Origin: UPXZ01 sp047973025
GTDB lineage: Bacteria > Bacteroidota > Bacteroidia > Bacteroidales > Paludibacteraceae
NCBI GenBank assembly: GCA_047973025.1
Contig: JBKEBE010000029.1
Location: 7,277 to 71,276, forward strand
Reading direction: 5' to 3'
Length of the DNA: 64,000 nucleotides
Of this stretch, positions 54,698-63,273 are shown piece after piece (the stretch's first letter is position 1; the number at the start of each line of letters is the position of its first letter). The notes under the pieces were generated by a model. That model made no database searches and was not told the DNA's origin. It was given only the letters and a program-made list of their open reading frames with translations. Both the position numbers and the translations under genes were made by a program.

Positions 54698-56527
54698 ATG
54701 ACAAATTTTAATATTTTGCAACTTAACGCGAAAGAACTGTCTGAACTCAAAGATATCGCGACCGAATTAGAATTGAAAGTTGCACAAAATGTATCCAAGG
54801 ACAAATTGGTATATGACATTTTAGACCGGCAAGCCGTGGTCAACGCTCAACGAAAATCTACGAACACCGATTCAAAAAGTGAAAATCGTAAAAGACGCAT
54901 GCGCATTGTTCCTAAAAAAGAAGATGCATCTACAACCGATGAAACGCAACAGGCTAAGAACGAATTTTCTACAAGTGAGAACGATGTGAAGGCAGCTTCT
55001 TCCGAAAATGTGAAATCTGATAAAGCAAAGTCAGAAGAGAAAACCGCACAGCCGCCAAAGACTGAAAAACAAACCAAATCAGCTCCAAGAGCAAAAAAAA
55101 CAACTAAAAAAGAGACAGCCGAGAAGGAAACGAAAACCAAAAAGACATCCTCAAAGCAAAAAGCTCCAACCGCCTCAGAAGATAAATCAAACCGGAAAGC
55201 GGTAATACCTGAAGAAGAACTGTTTTCTGAAGAAGAAGATTCTGTCGAAATAACGGTTGTCCCCGAAATAGACGATCAACCCGATGTGGAGGTAGCGACG
55301 ACTACGAAACAAGCACTTCCTGTACCGGTATCACAAAAGTCCAACGAAAACCACAACAAAATCAAATTCACGCCACGTCAGCACATCGAAAAAGAAAAAG
55401 GATACGATTTTGAGGAAGTCTTGGAGGGAGTCGGAACATTGGAAATTTTAGCGGATGGTTACGGATTTTTACGCTCGCCGGACTATAACTATCTGTCATC
55501 TCCGGACGACATATATGTTTCACAGTCACAGATAAAACTTTTCGGACTTAAAACCGGCGATACGGTAAAAGGCGCAATTCGACCTCCCAAGGAAGGGGAA
55601 AAATACTTCCCGTTAATTCGCGTTTCTCAGATTAACGGCAGAAGCCCCGAGTACGTGCGAGACAGAGTGCCTTTCGAACATTTGACCCCTCTCTTTCCCG
55701 ACGAGAAGTTCACGCTAAATACCGGTAAAAACGATATGCTTTCCACACGCATTGTGGACCTATTCTCCCCCATCGGGAAAGGACAACGCGGATTAATCGT
55801 GGCACAGCCAAAAACAGGTAAAACCGTTTTACTCAAAGAGATAGCAAACTCCATCGCCACGAATCATCCGGAAGTTTACATGATTGTTTTACTGATCGAT
55901 GAGCGTCCCGAAGAAGTAACGGATATGGCTCGTAGTGTAAAAGCTGAAGTCATTTCATCTACTTTTGATGAACCGGCCGAACGGCATGTGAAGGTAGCCA
56001 GTATGGTTCACGAAAAGGCAAAGCGGATGGTTGAATGCGGTCAGGATGTCGTGATTTTACTCGATTCAATTACGCGTTTGGCGCGTGCGTACAACACCGT
56101 TTCGCCCGCGTCGGGAAAAGTGCTCTCCGGTGGTGTGGATGCTAATGCCCTGCACAAACCCAAGAGATTTTTTGGAGCTGCGCGTAATATCGAAAATGGG
56201 GGAAGTCTCACGATTATCGCCACCGCGCTCACAGAAACCGGCTCGAAGATGGACGAAGTTATTTTTGAAGAGTTCAAAGGTACCGGCAACATGGAACTGC
56301 AATTGGACCGAAAACTTTCCAACAAACGTATTTTCCCGGCGGTAGATATCACGGCTTCGAGTACACGAAGGGATGATCTGCTTCTTGAACAAGACACGCT
56401 GAACCGAATGTGGATACTTCGCCGTCATTTGTCCGACATGAATTCAATTGAAGCCATGGAGTTTCTCAAAGAACGGATGCAACGAACGGAAAATAACGAA
56501 GAATTTTTGATTTCGATGAATAGTTAG
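54698..56527 (+). CDS. rho: Transcription termination factor Rho with long disordered insert
   Basis: The hexameric RNA helicase ends transcription. The frame opens upstream, but MTNFNILQLNAKELSELKDIA at 54698 is the normal N-terminal domain, giving 609 residues. Residues ~50-225 are a low-complexity Lys/Glu/Ser/Thr-rich insert absent from E. coli Rho. The RNA-binding fold (GVGTLEILADGYGFLRS ... IKLFGLKTGDTVKG) and the ATPase core (AQPKTGKTVLLKEIAN Walker A, VILLDSITRLARAYNT Walker B, GGVDANALHKPKRFFGAARNIE) are intact. In Bacteroides thetaiotaomicron the corresponding disordered region has been reported to drive Rho condensates. It is followed by a strong intrinsic terminator. Confidence 0.97.
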   Translation: MTNFNILQLNAKELSELKDIATELELKVAQNVSKDKLVYDILDRQAVVNAQRKSTNTDSKSENRKRRMRIVPKKEDASTTDETQQAKNEFSTSENDVKAASSENVKSDKAKSEEKTAQPPKTEKQTKSAPRAKKTTKKETAEKETKTKKTSSKQKAPTASEDKSNRKAVIPEEELFSEEEDSVEITVVPEIDDQPDVEVATTTKQALPVPVSQKSNENHNKIKFTPRQHIEKEKGYDFEEVLEGVGTLEILADGYGFLRSPDYNYLSSPDDIYVSQSQIKLFGLKTGDTVKGAIRPPKEGEKYFPLIRVSQINGRSPEYVRDRVPFEHLTPLFPDEKFTLNTGKNDMLSTRIVDLFSPIGKGQRGLIVAQPKTGKTVLLKEIANSIATNHPEVYMIVLLIDERPEEVTDMARSVKAEVISSTFDEPAERHVKVASMVHEKAKRMVECGQDVVILLDSITRLARAYNTVSPASGKVLSGGVDANALHKPKRFFGAARNIENGGSLTIIATALTETGSKMDEVIFEEFKGTGNMELQLDRKLSNKRIFPAVDITASSTRRDDLLLEQDTLNRMWILRRHLSDMNSIEAMEFLKERMQRTENNEEFLISMNS

Positions 56528-56644
56528 TTGTAAACTGACAAGTTTTCGGCATACTCATCTAAGCAATAATAACCCCGTCTGTTTCGACAGGACCCCGACA
56601 GTGACGGTACTTTCGTAATATGTTGCATCAACGAGATGATATAG

Positions 56645-56674
56645 AAGCTGTCTGAAAGGACAGCTTTTTTTTTT
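56645..56674 (+). terminator. Intrinsic terminator after rho
   Basis: AAGCTGTC, loop TGAAAG and GACAGCTT form an 8-bp perfect stem followed by a run of T to 56674. It stands 118 bases past the rho stop and isolates the protease cassette. The 56528-56932 gap holds only this, a GC-rich stretch (56570-56610) and the tandem repeat. Confidence 0.85.
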
Positions 56675-56842
56675 CGGATAGCAAAACGGATACATACGAG
56701 GGAAAGTTTAAACGTCGGAAACCACCGGATTGTCGCTTTTGTCTTTTCCGTAAACTCCTTAGTTCAAAGCCGAACTTTTACTATTTAGCAGTGCCTCTCC
56801 ACTTGGCGACAAACCGATTTTAAGTTAATTAACATTCTTTTT

Positions 56843-56893
56843 ATATTTTTATATTTTTATATTTTTATATTTTTATATTTTTATATTTTTATA
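56843..56893 (+). repeat. 8-bp tandem repeat (ATATTTTT), about 6.4 units
   Basis: The unit ATATTTTT repeats without interruption and ends 39 bases before the ATG of the C10 protease gene. A TATCTTTA box at 56913-56920, one base off TAnnTTTG, lies just downstream, so the repeat would cover the -33 region. Such repeats change length by slipped-strand replication. Confidence 0.85.
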
Positions 56894-56932
56894 GCGATTT
56901 AAATTTAATATTTATCTTTAAAACCAATCGCT

Positions 56933-58531
56933 ATGAAAAAGAGACTTTCAAAATTAAAATTATTCTGTGTCATTTCCGTTGTGGCAACGATGATTTGTAC
57001 AAGTTGTCAAGAGAGTGAACTGATAAATGAAGATCAACTGCAACGTAACACGAAGTTATCTGTAGCGGAGATGGACGTGTTGTATCGTATGCGAAACGGT
57101 GAAAATAACAAAATTGGAATGGAAGAAGCGACTGAAATTGCTAACGAGGTAATCGGTTTCTTGGACGAAGGAATTGCTACCAAAGGCGAGAAATCACGTC
57201 GTATAGCTGAAGTTGTTTTTTTAAAAGGCTCTAACGGAGTTCGTGTCATGACCAAGTCATCAGGAGAAGAAATTGAAATGCCCGACACCTTGGCCTATGT
57301 ATTCAATTTTGCCGACAGTGCCGGATATACAATTATAGCCGCTGATACCCGTATAGAAACTTCTGTGCTCTGCTATACGGGTAGTGGCACATTGGGGAGC
57401 GATACGATTGAAAATCCGGGTTTGGCTGTATTTCTTACCGGAGCGGAGTTGTATATAGAGCGTTCTATCGTTGATGCGCAACAGCAACGCGATTCTCTAC
57501 TAAACGAAATCTTGGCCAAAATTGACGAAACGGGCGTTAAAGATACAACTTATGTAGATGCAAGCGACTATTCGACAAAATCGGTTGCTCCAAGCGAAGT
57601 GATATTAGACGAAATTGTAACGTCATACTCATATGGATCTTGGTCGGTTGCATCTAGTGTAAGCCCCTTATTATCTGTCGAGTGGGGACAATTTGAGCCA
57701 TTTAACGCTTACATTCCTCTCAATTGTAGCGATAACACTTCGGGGAAAGCGCCTGTTGGATGTGTAGCAGTTGCAACTTCATACATTTTGACCTATTGGT
57801 TCAACAGATGGAATATTAACTTTACTATTGACGGTTACAATATTAATAGTAATCTAATTTGTAGCTTCACTTATTACCCAAACAGATACGCGGGTGCGGC
57901 TTCTAATTATATTCAGTCATGGAATACGAGCACAGATGCCGTTAATGCCAGGTTTCAATTAGCGCATTTAATGGAGAGAATAGGCAGTAGAATCAATATG
58001 AGTTATGATTGTGAAAAAGGCAGCGGAGCTAACGACAAAACCGCAACGTCGTATTTAAGATCCATCGGATTTAGAGGAGGGTATAGGTCAGATTATAATG
58101 TTAACACAATGCTTTCTTCCCTTAAAAATAGTCGTCCGGTTATGATTGGTGGGTTTAGTACTAAAAATCATATACTTGGCATATCTTGGTTGTTTTGGTA
58201 TAGCGGTGGACATTCTTGGGTTATCGATGGTTACGTGAGAAGAGTCAGACCCGTTACCATAACAGTAACTACAACAACAGAAGCTCCCGGAGCGTTAACG
58301 AAATCAGTTTCTCCGGATAGATTATTAGTAACAACTACATCCACCTACACTTATGACGAATATTCTCCCTATTATTTACACAATAATTGGGGAAATTATT
58401 CGAATAATGGCTATTTTGCAGAAGGTTGTTTTAATTCTAATAATCCGCCTACGATATCATCAAGTACAAAATCCGGCGAACCCCACAATTACCAGTTTAG
58501 TGTAGATATTTTTCCCGATATTTATTATTAA
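56933..58531 (+). CDS. C10 (streptopain-type) cysteine protease lipoprotein
   Basis: The 532-residue lipoprotein has its lipobox at CTSC (C25) followed by QESEL, acidic enough for surface export. A propeptide (~26-215) includes the streptopain-type stretch GYTIIAADTRIETSVLCYTG. The mature domain has VEWGQFEPFNAYIP, the catalytic Cys277 in APVGCVAVATSYILTYW and the catalytic His427 in SGGHSWVIDGY, then YLHNNWGNYSNNGYF (Asn/Trp region). This matches the C10 family of SpeB, interpain and the Bacteroides Bfp proteases. The upstream 8-bp repeat could vary expression. It is followed 18 bases later by the small lipoprotein gene. Confidence 0.92.
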   Translation: MKKRLSKLKLFCVISVVATMICTSCQESELINEDQLQRNTKLSVAEMDVLYRMRNGENNKIGMEEATEIANEVIGFLDEGIATKGEKSRRIAEVVFLKGSNGVRVMTKSSGEEIEMPDTLAYVFNFADSAGYTIIAADTRIETSVLCYTGSGTLGSDTIENPGLAVFLTGAELYIERSIVDAQQQRDSLLNEILAKIDETGVKDTTYVDASDYSTKSVAPSEVILDEIVTSYSYGSWSVASSVSPLLSVEWGQFEPFNAYIPLNCSDNTSGKAPVGCVAVATSYILTYWFNRWNINFTIDGYNINSNLICSFTYYPNRYAGAASNYIQSWNTSTDAVNARFQLAHLMERIGSRINMSYDCEKGSGANDKTATSYLRSIGFRGGYRSDYNVNTMLSSLKNSRPVMIGGFSTKNHILGISWLFWYSGGHSWVIDGYVRRVRPVTITVTTTTEAPGALTKSVSPDRLLVTTTSTYTYDEYSPYYLHNNWGNYSNNGYFAEGCFNSNNPPTISSSTKSGEPHNYQFSVDIFPDIYY

Positions 58532-58549
58532 CTTTAACTGTAAATAATT

Positions 58550-59023
58550 ATGAACACGAAAAATCTATTAACGGTAATGTTAATTGCTGTTTCTTTGCAA
58601 TCTTGCGATGAAAAAAGAGATCGTTTTCCTGTTACTTTTTCAGAACCGGTACTTCAGTTTACGAAAGATGGAGGAGATACGACAATCATTTCAATGAGTG
58701 ATGAATGGGGGTTCGGTCAAAGCTTGTCGCTGGATGGTGTAATCGTAAATTACCCACGTTGTGAAGAAGTTTTTTTGAATACCGAACCGATTAAGATGGC
58801 TCCGGGTAGTTGCTCAAACGATATTTTGACGGTTAAATACGATTATACTACGAGAGATTTTGAACCCGTTCAAATAGAAGGTAGTTGGTTTAAAGTAACA
58901 AAAAAATCATCAACAGATGTCGATATTGTAGTTACTCCTAATTTATCCGGTAAGTTCCGCAGACTTTGGATTATTGTAGATAGCAATGGAACTCTGATAG
59001 ATGTTACTCAGCACGCGGATTAA
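58550..59023 (+). CDS. Small BACON-like lipoprotein, candidate inhibitor of the C10 protease
   Basis: The 157-residue protein has its lipobox at LQSC (C19) followed by DEKRD. A single all-beta domain runs to the end: EPVLQFTKDGGDTTIISM, GSWFKVTKKSSTDVDIVVTPNLSG, RLWIIVDSNGTLIDVTQ. This resembles a BACON-type immunoglobulin-like fold, and the closing xVTQ strand is typical. It lies 18 bases after the C10 protease stop. In Bacteroides fragilis, genes next to C10 proteases encode small inhibitors (Bfi proteins), so an inhibitor role is plausible but rests on position only. I see no clear match to the Bfi sequences. Confidence 0.7.
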   Translation: MNTKNLLTVMLIAVSLQSCDEKRDRFPVTFSEPVLQFTKDGGDTTIISMSDEWGFGQSLSLDGVIVNYPRCEEVFLNTEPIKMAPGSCSNDILTVKYDYTTRDFEPVQIEGSWFKVTKKSSTDVDIVVTPNLSGKFRRLWIIVDSNGTLIDVTQHAD

Positions 59024-59217
59024 CAATTGCTGTTTACAATGATAACGAAGGCGAAAAACCGCATCCATTTTTCTCTTCTGTCAATATTACTGCGAATAAT
59101 TCAGGTTTTCCAAGAATTGTTTCGATGATGGAGAGAATAGATACGGGAAGATATTTGTTGTCTCTCGGATCGCCAATTAATTTTTTTATCAAAGAGGAAA
59201 TCCGCGTTTCCCTTTGA
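58984..59217 (+). other. Open 78-codon frame after the BACON-like gene, possible coding remnant
   Basis: The frame is shifted two bases relative to the lipoprotein frame. It reads through the 3' end of that gene and on to a TGA at 59215-59217, without an obvious ATG start near its 5' end. The product from ~59030 on (LTIAVYNDNEGEKPHPFF ... GRYLLSLGSPINFFIKEE) looks like normal protein. It could be a frameshifted C-terminal extension of the lipoprotein, a separate fragment, or chance. Not recognised. Confidence 0.25.
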
Positions 59218-59237
59218 TTTTTACTCCAAACATTGTT

Positions 59238-60383
59238 ATGCTCCACAAAATATACATTTTACTCCTTGTCGTAGTGTGCATTGCCTGCCGAAATGAGGTA
59301 AGCGACGTTCCGATTATTGCCGAACGTACAGTACTCGTTTATATGATTGCGGAGAATAATCTGTACAACAATGCAAAAGAGGATATCGCTGAAATGCAGG
59401 CAGCTACAGCGAATATGAATGGCAATCTGATTGTTTACCTTGATGCCCCCACTTACTCGTTCGATTCGCTCCCGCAACTGATACACATTCAAAACGGCAA
59501 GCTTATTACCATCAAGAAATTCAAACAACAAAATTCCGCTAGCGGCGAAATACTACAAATGATTATCAATGAATCAATCACGGCATTTCCCGCATTAGAA
59601 TATGGACTTGTACTTTGGTCGCACGGCACAGGCTGGTTGCACGAAGGTGTTTTTGATAATTTAAAAAACAGAGATAAGATCCGGCAACGCTCGTTTGGTT
59701 TGGATAATGAGCAAGAATTGGAAATTGCAGAATTAGCTGAAAACTTGCTGATTACGTTTGAATTTATTGCTTTTGACGCTTGTCTTATGAGCAATATCGA
59801 AACTTTGTATCAACTTCGCGATAAGACGAATTACATAATTGCTTCGCCTACTGAAACGCTTGCGACGGGATTTCCCTATCAAGAAATCATCCCTTTGTTT
59901 TTTCGTCAAAACATTGACTATAAAAAAATTACTACCGAGTATGTCAATTATTACAGAAAACAACCCAAAACATTGGTGCAATCAGCGTCTCTTTGTGTTA
60001 CGCGAACTGAGTACTTGGAAACTTTGGTACAATTCATTTTGCAAAATATTGAAACTCAAAATGTAACCATGCCAACAATGAAAATAAAATCGTATGAATA
60101 CACGGAACCAATCATGTACTACGATTTATTGGATTTCCTACAACAAAGTTCTATCGGGGAAAATAAGAAAAACGAACTCACTCATATTTTTTCTCAACTT
60201 GTTATGGATTATAAACATACAGAATATTTTCTCAACAATTTATCGTTAGAAAATACAACCGGTATTAGTTTTTTTGCATTCCCTTTGTCTGACAGTCTAT
60301 TAGAAAATCAATACAGACAATTGGATTGGTACAAAGGTACAAAGTTGTTGGTCAATAACTATTTGAATGCCGAGTACGATTAA
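59238..60383 (+). CDS. C11 (clostripain-type) cysteine protease lipoprotein
   Basis: ATG 59238 gives a lipoprotein with lipobox CIAC (C17), followed by RNEVSD; a TTG at 59214 is also in frame. The 381-residue protein has the C11 fold: RTVLVYMIAENNL (first strand), LIVYLDAP, the catalytic His129 in LVLWSHGTGW and the catalytic Cys182 in IAFDACLMS, then DKTNYIIASPTETLATGFPY. Clostripain-type proteases cut after Arg or Lys and often activate themselves or other proteases, so this one could mature the C10 enzyme. It is shorter than clostripain and lacks the large C-terminal extension. Confidence 0.9.
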   Translation: MLHKIYILLLVVVCIACRNEVSDVPIIAERTVLVYMIAENNLYNNAKEDIAEMQAATANMNGNLIVYLDAPTYSFDSLPQLIHIQNGKLITIKKFKQQNSASGEILQMIINESITAFPALEYGLVLWSHGTGWLHEGVFDNLKNRDKIRQRSFGLDNEQELEIAELAENLLITFEFIAFDACLMSNIETLYQLRDKTNYIIASPTETLATGFPYQEIIPLFFRQNIDYKKITTEYVNYYRKQPKTLVQSASLCVTRTEYLETLVQFILQNIETQNVTMPTMKIKSYEYTEPIMYYDLLDFLQQSSIGENKKNELTHIFSQLVMDYKHTEYFLNNLSLENTTGISFFAFPLSDSLLENQYRQLDWYKGTKLLVNNYLNAEYD

Positions 60384-60467
60384 TACAAAAACGACGCTCA
60401 TGTAGTGAAAGCGTGGTCGAAACGGGATTCCGAAGAAGAAGACTATCAACAACCTTGTGAAACTTGA

Positions 60468-60647
60468 CACGAAACGATGGCTTTTGGCGATGGAGGAAAC
60501 GATATTGATATGTTGAAGCATGTAGGTATCGGAGTGGCAATGGGAAACGCGGAAGATGCAGTGAAAGCCGTAGCGGATTTTGTTACGGATACGGTTGATG
60601 CGGACGGAATTTACAAAGCACTGAAAAATTTTGATATTTTAAGTTAA
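60468..60647 (+). pseudogene. Fragment of a Cof-type HAD phosphatase
   Basis: The stretch encodes HETMAFGDGGNDIDMLKHVGIG followed by VAMGNAEDAVKAVADFVTD and DADGIYKAL, which is the last ~60 residues of HAD-IIB (Cof-type) sugar phosphatases, with motif IV GDGGND intact. An in-frame TGA lies directly before it (60465-60467) and no upstream HAD sequence remains. It overlaps the stop codon of the lipid kinase gene on the other strand by 4 bases. It is probably a remnant left by a deletion or rearrangement between the protease cassette and the housekeeping block. Confidence 0.8.
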
Positions 60648-61594
60648 GGGATTATCATGTTTAGGGTATCCGGAAGTATGGAAATTTTACAATTGTGAGC
60701 ATTTGGAACCAATATACCATCCGCTTCAACGGGCATCTCCTGTTCGATGTGAACATCAATTTGTTTCGCCGTAAGACTTCGGATAGCTCGATGAGCGGCT
60801 AGTTTATCGCTAAAAATCAACGGTAAAATACTGAATATATCTCCAATCGTAGGTTTTTCCACAACCATCATATCGAAAATACCGTCATAGGGAACAGCCG
60901 TTGGATTTTGCTTGATACCGCCACCGCTGAATGGACCATTGGCAATGTTCATCGTAAAAAGCTTTAACGGCATAACGGCTTCTTGGTTAATTGTTAGTTT
61001 TGCCGGTACAGATTTATACCTAAAAACAGCCAGCACTAATGATACCGCATATAAGAAAGAGTAGCTTCCAACCATTTTTTTTAATTTGTGGGTTAAATCG
61101 ACAACTTCAGCATCCAATCCGAAACCGACCGAATTAACAAAATAATGGCTTGATTCTTGATTATCTGCCGTACGATAATTGAGTTTTCCGATATCGATGA
61201 GCCGGGACTTTCCTTTTAGAAAGATTTCCATCGATCTAACGTCTTTTTTTTTCAAATTCCAAAATCTTCCCCAATCATTTCCGGTACCACGTGGCATCAG
61301 CGCGATTTTTATTTTGGTAGTATCTTCCGGTTCGGCGAGAAAAATACCGTTGATAACTTCACTGATGGAACCGTCTCCACCCAAAACGAGGAAATTCATA
61401 CACCCTCTTCGGGTATATTGTTTTGCGATCTCTACGGCATGACCGGAATATTCCGTGATTTTAAAAATATAGGGGATATTTGCTTTCTTGAGTTCAGATT
61501 TTACATAGTTAATCTGTCCCATGAATTGTCTTTTCCCGGCACGAGGATTGGTAATTATCAGCCAATGATTGGATGTGATGATGGCTTCGGACAA
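60644..61594 (-). CDS. Diacylglycerol-kinase-family lipid kinase
   Basis: The 316-residue YegS/BmrU-type lipid kinase probably phosphorylates diacylglycerol or a sphingoid or ceramide-like lipid. The N-terminal domain has IITNPRAGK and the nucleotide-binding motif LGGDGSISEVINGIF (GGDG at ~72-75), then LMPRGTGNDWGRFW. The C-terminal beta-sandwich has YFVNSVGFGLDAEVV, NIANGPFSGGGIKQNPTAVPYDGIFDMM and the final VEADGILVPNAHNCKISILP. Bacteroidota make sphingolipids, so sphingosine-type substrates are possible; this is inference. It lies 42 bases downstream of aroC. Confidence 0.9.
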   Translation of the reverse strand: MSEAIITSNHWLIITNPRAGKRQFMGQINYVKSELKKANIPYIFKITEYSGHAVEIAKQYTRRGCMNFLVLGGDGSISEVINGIFLAEPEDTTKIKIALMPRGTGNDWGRFWNLKKKDVRSMEIFLKGKSRLIDIGKLNYRTADNQESSHYFVNSVGFGLDAEVVDLTHKLKKMVGSYSFLYAVSLVLAVFRYKSVPAKLTINQEAVMPLKLFTMNIANGPFSGGGIKQNPTAVPYDGIFDMMVVEKPTIGDIFSILPLIFSDKLAAHRAIRSLTAKQIDVHIEQEMPVEADGILVPNAHNCKISILPDTLNMIIP

Positions 61595-61636
61595 AATCGT
61601 TTTTATTAATTTTCTTTCGAAAAATAAATGATGAAT

Positions 61637-62701
61637 CTATTTAGAACGAATTAAATGCAAATCAACCAAGGTTAGAGCCGCCATGGCTTCTACGATGGGT
61701 ACCGCGCGAGGAAGTACGCATGGGTCGTGTCGTCCTTTGGCTTCTAATTCGATACTTTTTAGGTCTTTGTCTATTGTTGTTTGTTTTTGAGAAATGGTCG
61801 ATGTCGCTTTAAATAGTACCCGAAAATAAATAGCTTGCCCGTTGCTAATACCGCCTTGAATACCTCCCGAATGATTAGTTGTCGTTGTAACTTTACCGTT
61901 TTTCATCGCAAAAGAATCATTCAGTTCTGCGCCGGTCATTCCTACACCATCGAAGCCTTTGCCGTAGTCAAATCCATGAGTAGCGTTAATGCTCAACATT
62001 GAGGCAGCCAGTCGAGCTTGTAATTTGTCGAAAAGAGGTTCTCCCCAACCGACAGGAACGCCTCGTATGACACAACTAACGATTCCTCCGATGGAATTCC
62101 CTTCTTGGCGAAGTTTGTCGATGTATTCGATCATCTGTTGAGCGGTCTCTACATCGGGACAGCGAACCACATTACTTTCTGTCTGCAATAAATCCAGCTC
62201 ATCGTAGTTCTTCTTTACTTCGATATTTCCAACTTGCGATGTGTAAGCCGTAATCTCAATTCCTTGTTGTTTCAGTATTAATTTGGCGATAGCTCCGGCA
62301 GCTACCCAGCCCGCTGTTGCGCGAGCGGAGCTGCGTCCCCCTCCGCGATGGTCACGAATACCGTATTTTTGCTGATATGTATAATCTGCATGAGACGGAC
62401 GATAAACGTCCTTCAAGTGATTGTAATCTTCGCTATGTTGATTCTTATTCCATATTACGAGCGCGATAGGCGCACCGGTTGATTTACCTTCAAATATTCC
62501 GGATAGAAACTCTACTTTGTCGTCTTCACTTCGCGGAGTTGTTATTTTCGATTGTCCGGGTCGTCGTCGATTCAGCTCGTTTTGGATGAAATCTTCATCA
62601 ATCTCAACGCCGGCGGGACAACCGTCTATAATGCCGCCAACGCCTTTTCCATGCGATTCTCCGAAAGATGTAAACGTAAAAAGTCTTCCTAAAGTGTTCA
62701 T
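61637..62701 (-). CDS. aroC: Chorismate synthase
   Basis: The 354-residue FMN-dependent enzyme performs the last step of the shikimate pathway, 5-enolpyruvylshikimate-3-phosphate to chorismate. ATG 62701 is chosen; a TTG one codon upstream is also in frame. FTSFGESHGKGVGGIIDGCPAG, RPSHADYTYQQKYGIRDHRGGGRSSARATAGWVAAGAIAK, GSIGGIVSCV-like stretches and HSGGIQGGISNGQ are family signatures, including the active-site histidines. Length is normal. Confidence 0.97.
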   Translation of the reverse strand: MNTLGRLFTFTSFGESHGKGVGGIIDGCPAGVEIDEDFIQNELNRRRPGQSKITTPRSEDDKVEFLSGIFEGKSTGAPIALVIWNKNQHSEDYNHLKDVYRPSHADYTYQQKYGIRDHRGGGRSSARATAGWVAAGAIAKLILKQQGIEITAYTSQVGNIEVKKNYDELDLLQTESNVVRCPDVETAQQMIEYIDKLRQEGNSIGGIVSCVIRGVPVGWGEPLFDKLQARLAASMLSINATHGFDYGKGFDGVGMTGAELNDSFAMKNGKVTTTTNHSGGIQGGISNGQAIYFRVLFKATSTISQKQTTIDKDLKSIELEAKGRHDPCVLPRAVPIVEAMAALTLVDLHLIRSK

Positions 62702-62755
62702 CAAATTGGTTCTTTAATTATACTATCAACAAATTAATTACGAGATTGTTTGGGA

Positions 62756-63187
62756 TTAACTTATTATTCCAAATTTACGATTTGTGTATTCGATTGAGTC
62801 TTTAATCAATTTACTTAGAACATCCACATTGATATCAGACAATCTTTTTACATAAATACATCCTTTACCCATCGTGAATTTGCCCAACGTTTTCAACAGT
62901 TCGTCCTGTTTGGGAGTTCCGGAATAGATGTAGAGCGAAATAGCCGCTTTGCGAGGGGAAAAACCCACTATAAACCAATCGCCTTCCTGACGGCTACGTT
63001 CAGATTTGTAATGATACTTTCCAAATCCAATCATCGTAGGTCCCCACATCTTAGGCTCGTAACCACTTTCTGCCTGCATGATTTTGATTAGTTCGAAGCT
63101 GTCTTGCTTCTTCAGATCGGTTGCGGCAAATGAATTGATAAATTCAGCAACATCCGCATCGGTTTGTTTGGTTTTGATCGCAGCCAT
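62756..63187 (-). CDS. DUF1801 (YdhG-like) protein
   Basis: The small 143-residue cytosolic protein has the DUF1801 pattern: TDADVAEFINS, FELIKIMQAESGYEPKMWGPTMIGFGKYHY, WFIVGFSPRKAAISLYIYSG and GKFTMGKGCIYVKRL. The fold resembles a small phage-tail or iron-sulfur-scaffold-like domain, but no function is established. It lies 54 bases upstream of aroC on the same strand. Confidence 0.85.
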   Translation of the reverse strand: MAAIKTKQTDADVAEFINSFAATDLKKQDSFELIKIMQAESGYEPKMWGPTMIGFGKYHYKSERSRQEGDWFIVGFSPRKAAISLYIYSGTPKQDELLKTLGKFTMGKGCIYVKRLSDINVDVLSKLIKDSIEYTNRKFGIIS

Positions 63188-63273
63188 GATAATTGACGCA
63201 GGGTAGTTTTCTTCCTGACTTTACACGATGGTTGAATGATAGAAAGGATTATTATCCATCAAGAGTTTAACGA

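Noticed and set aside
56843..56893. Short tandem repeat considered as a CRISPR-like array
   Set aside because: Units are 8 bp with no spacers and no cas genes nearby.
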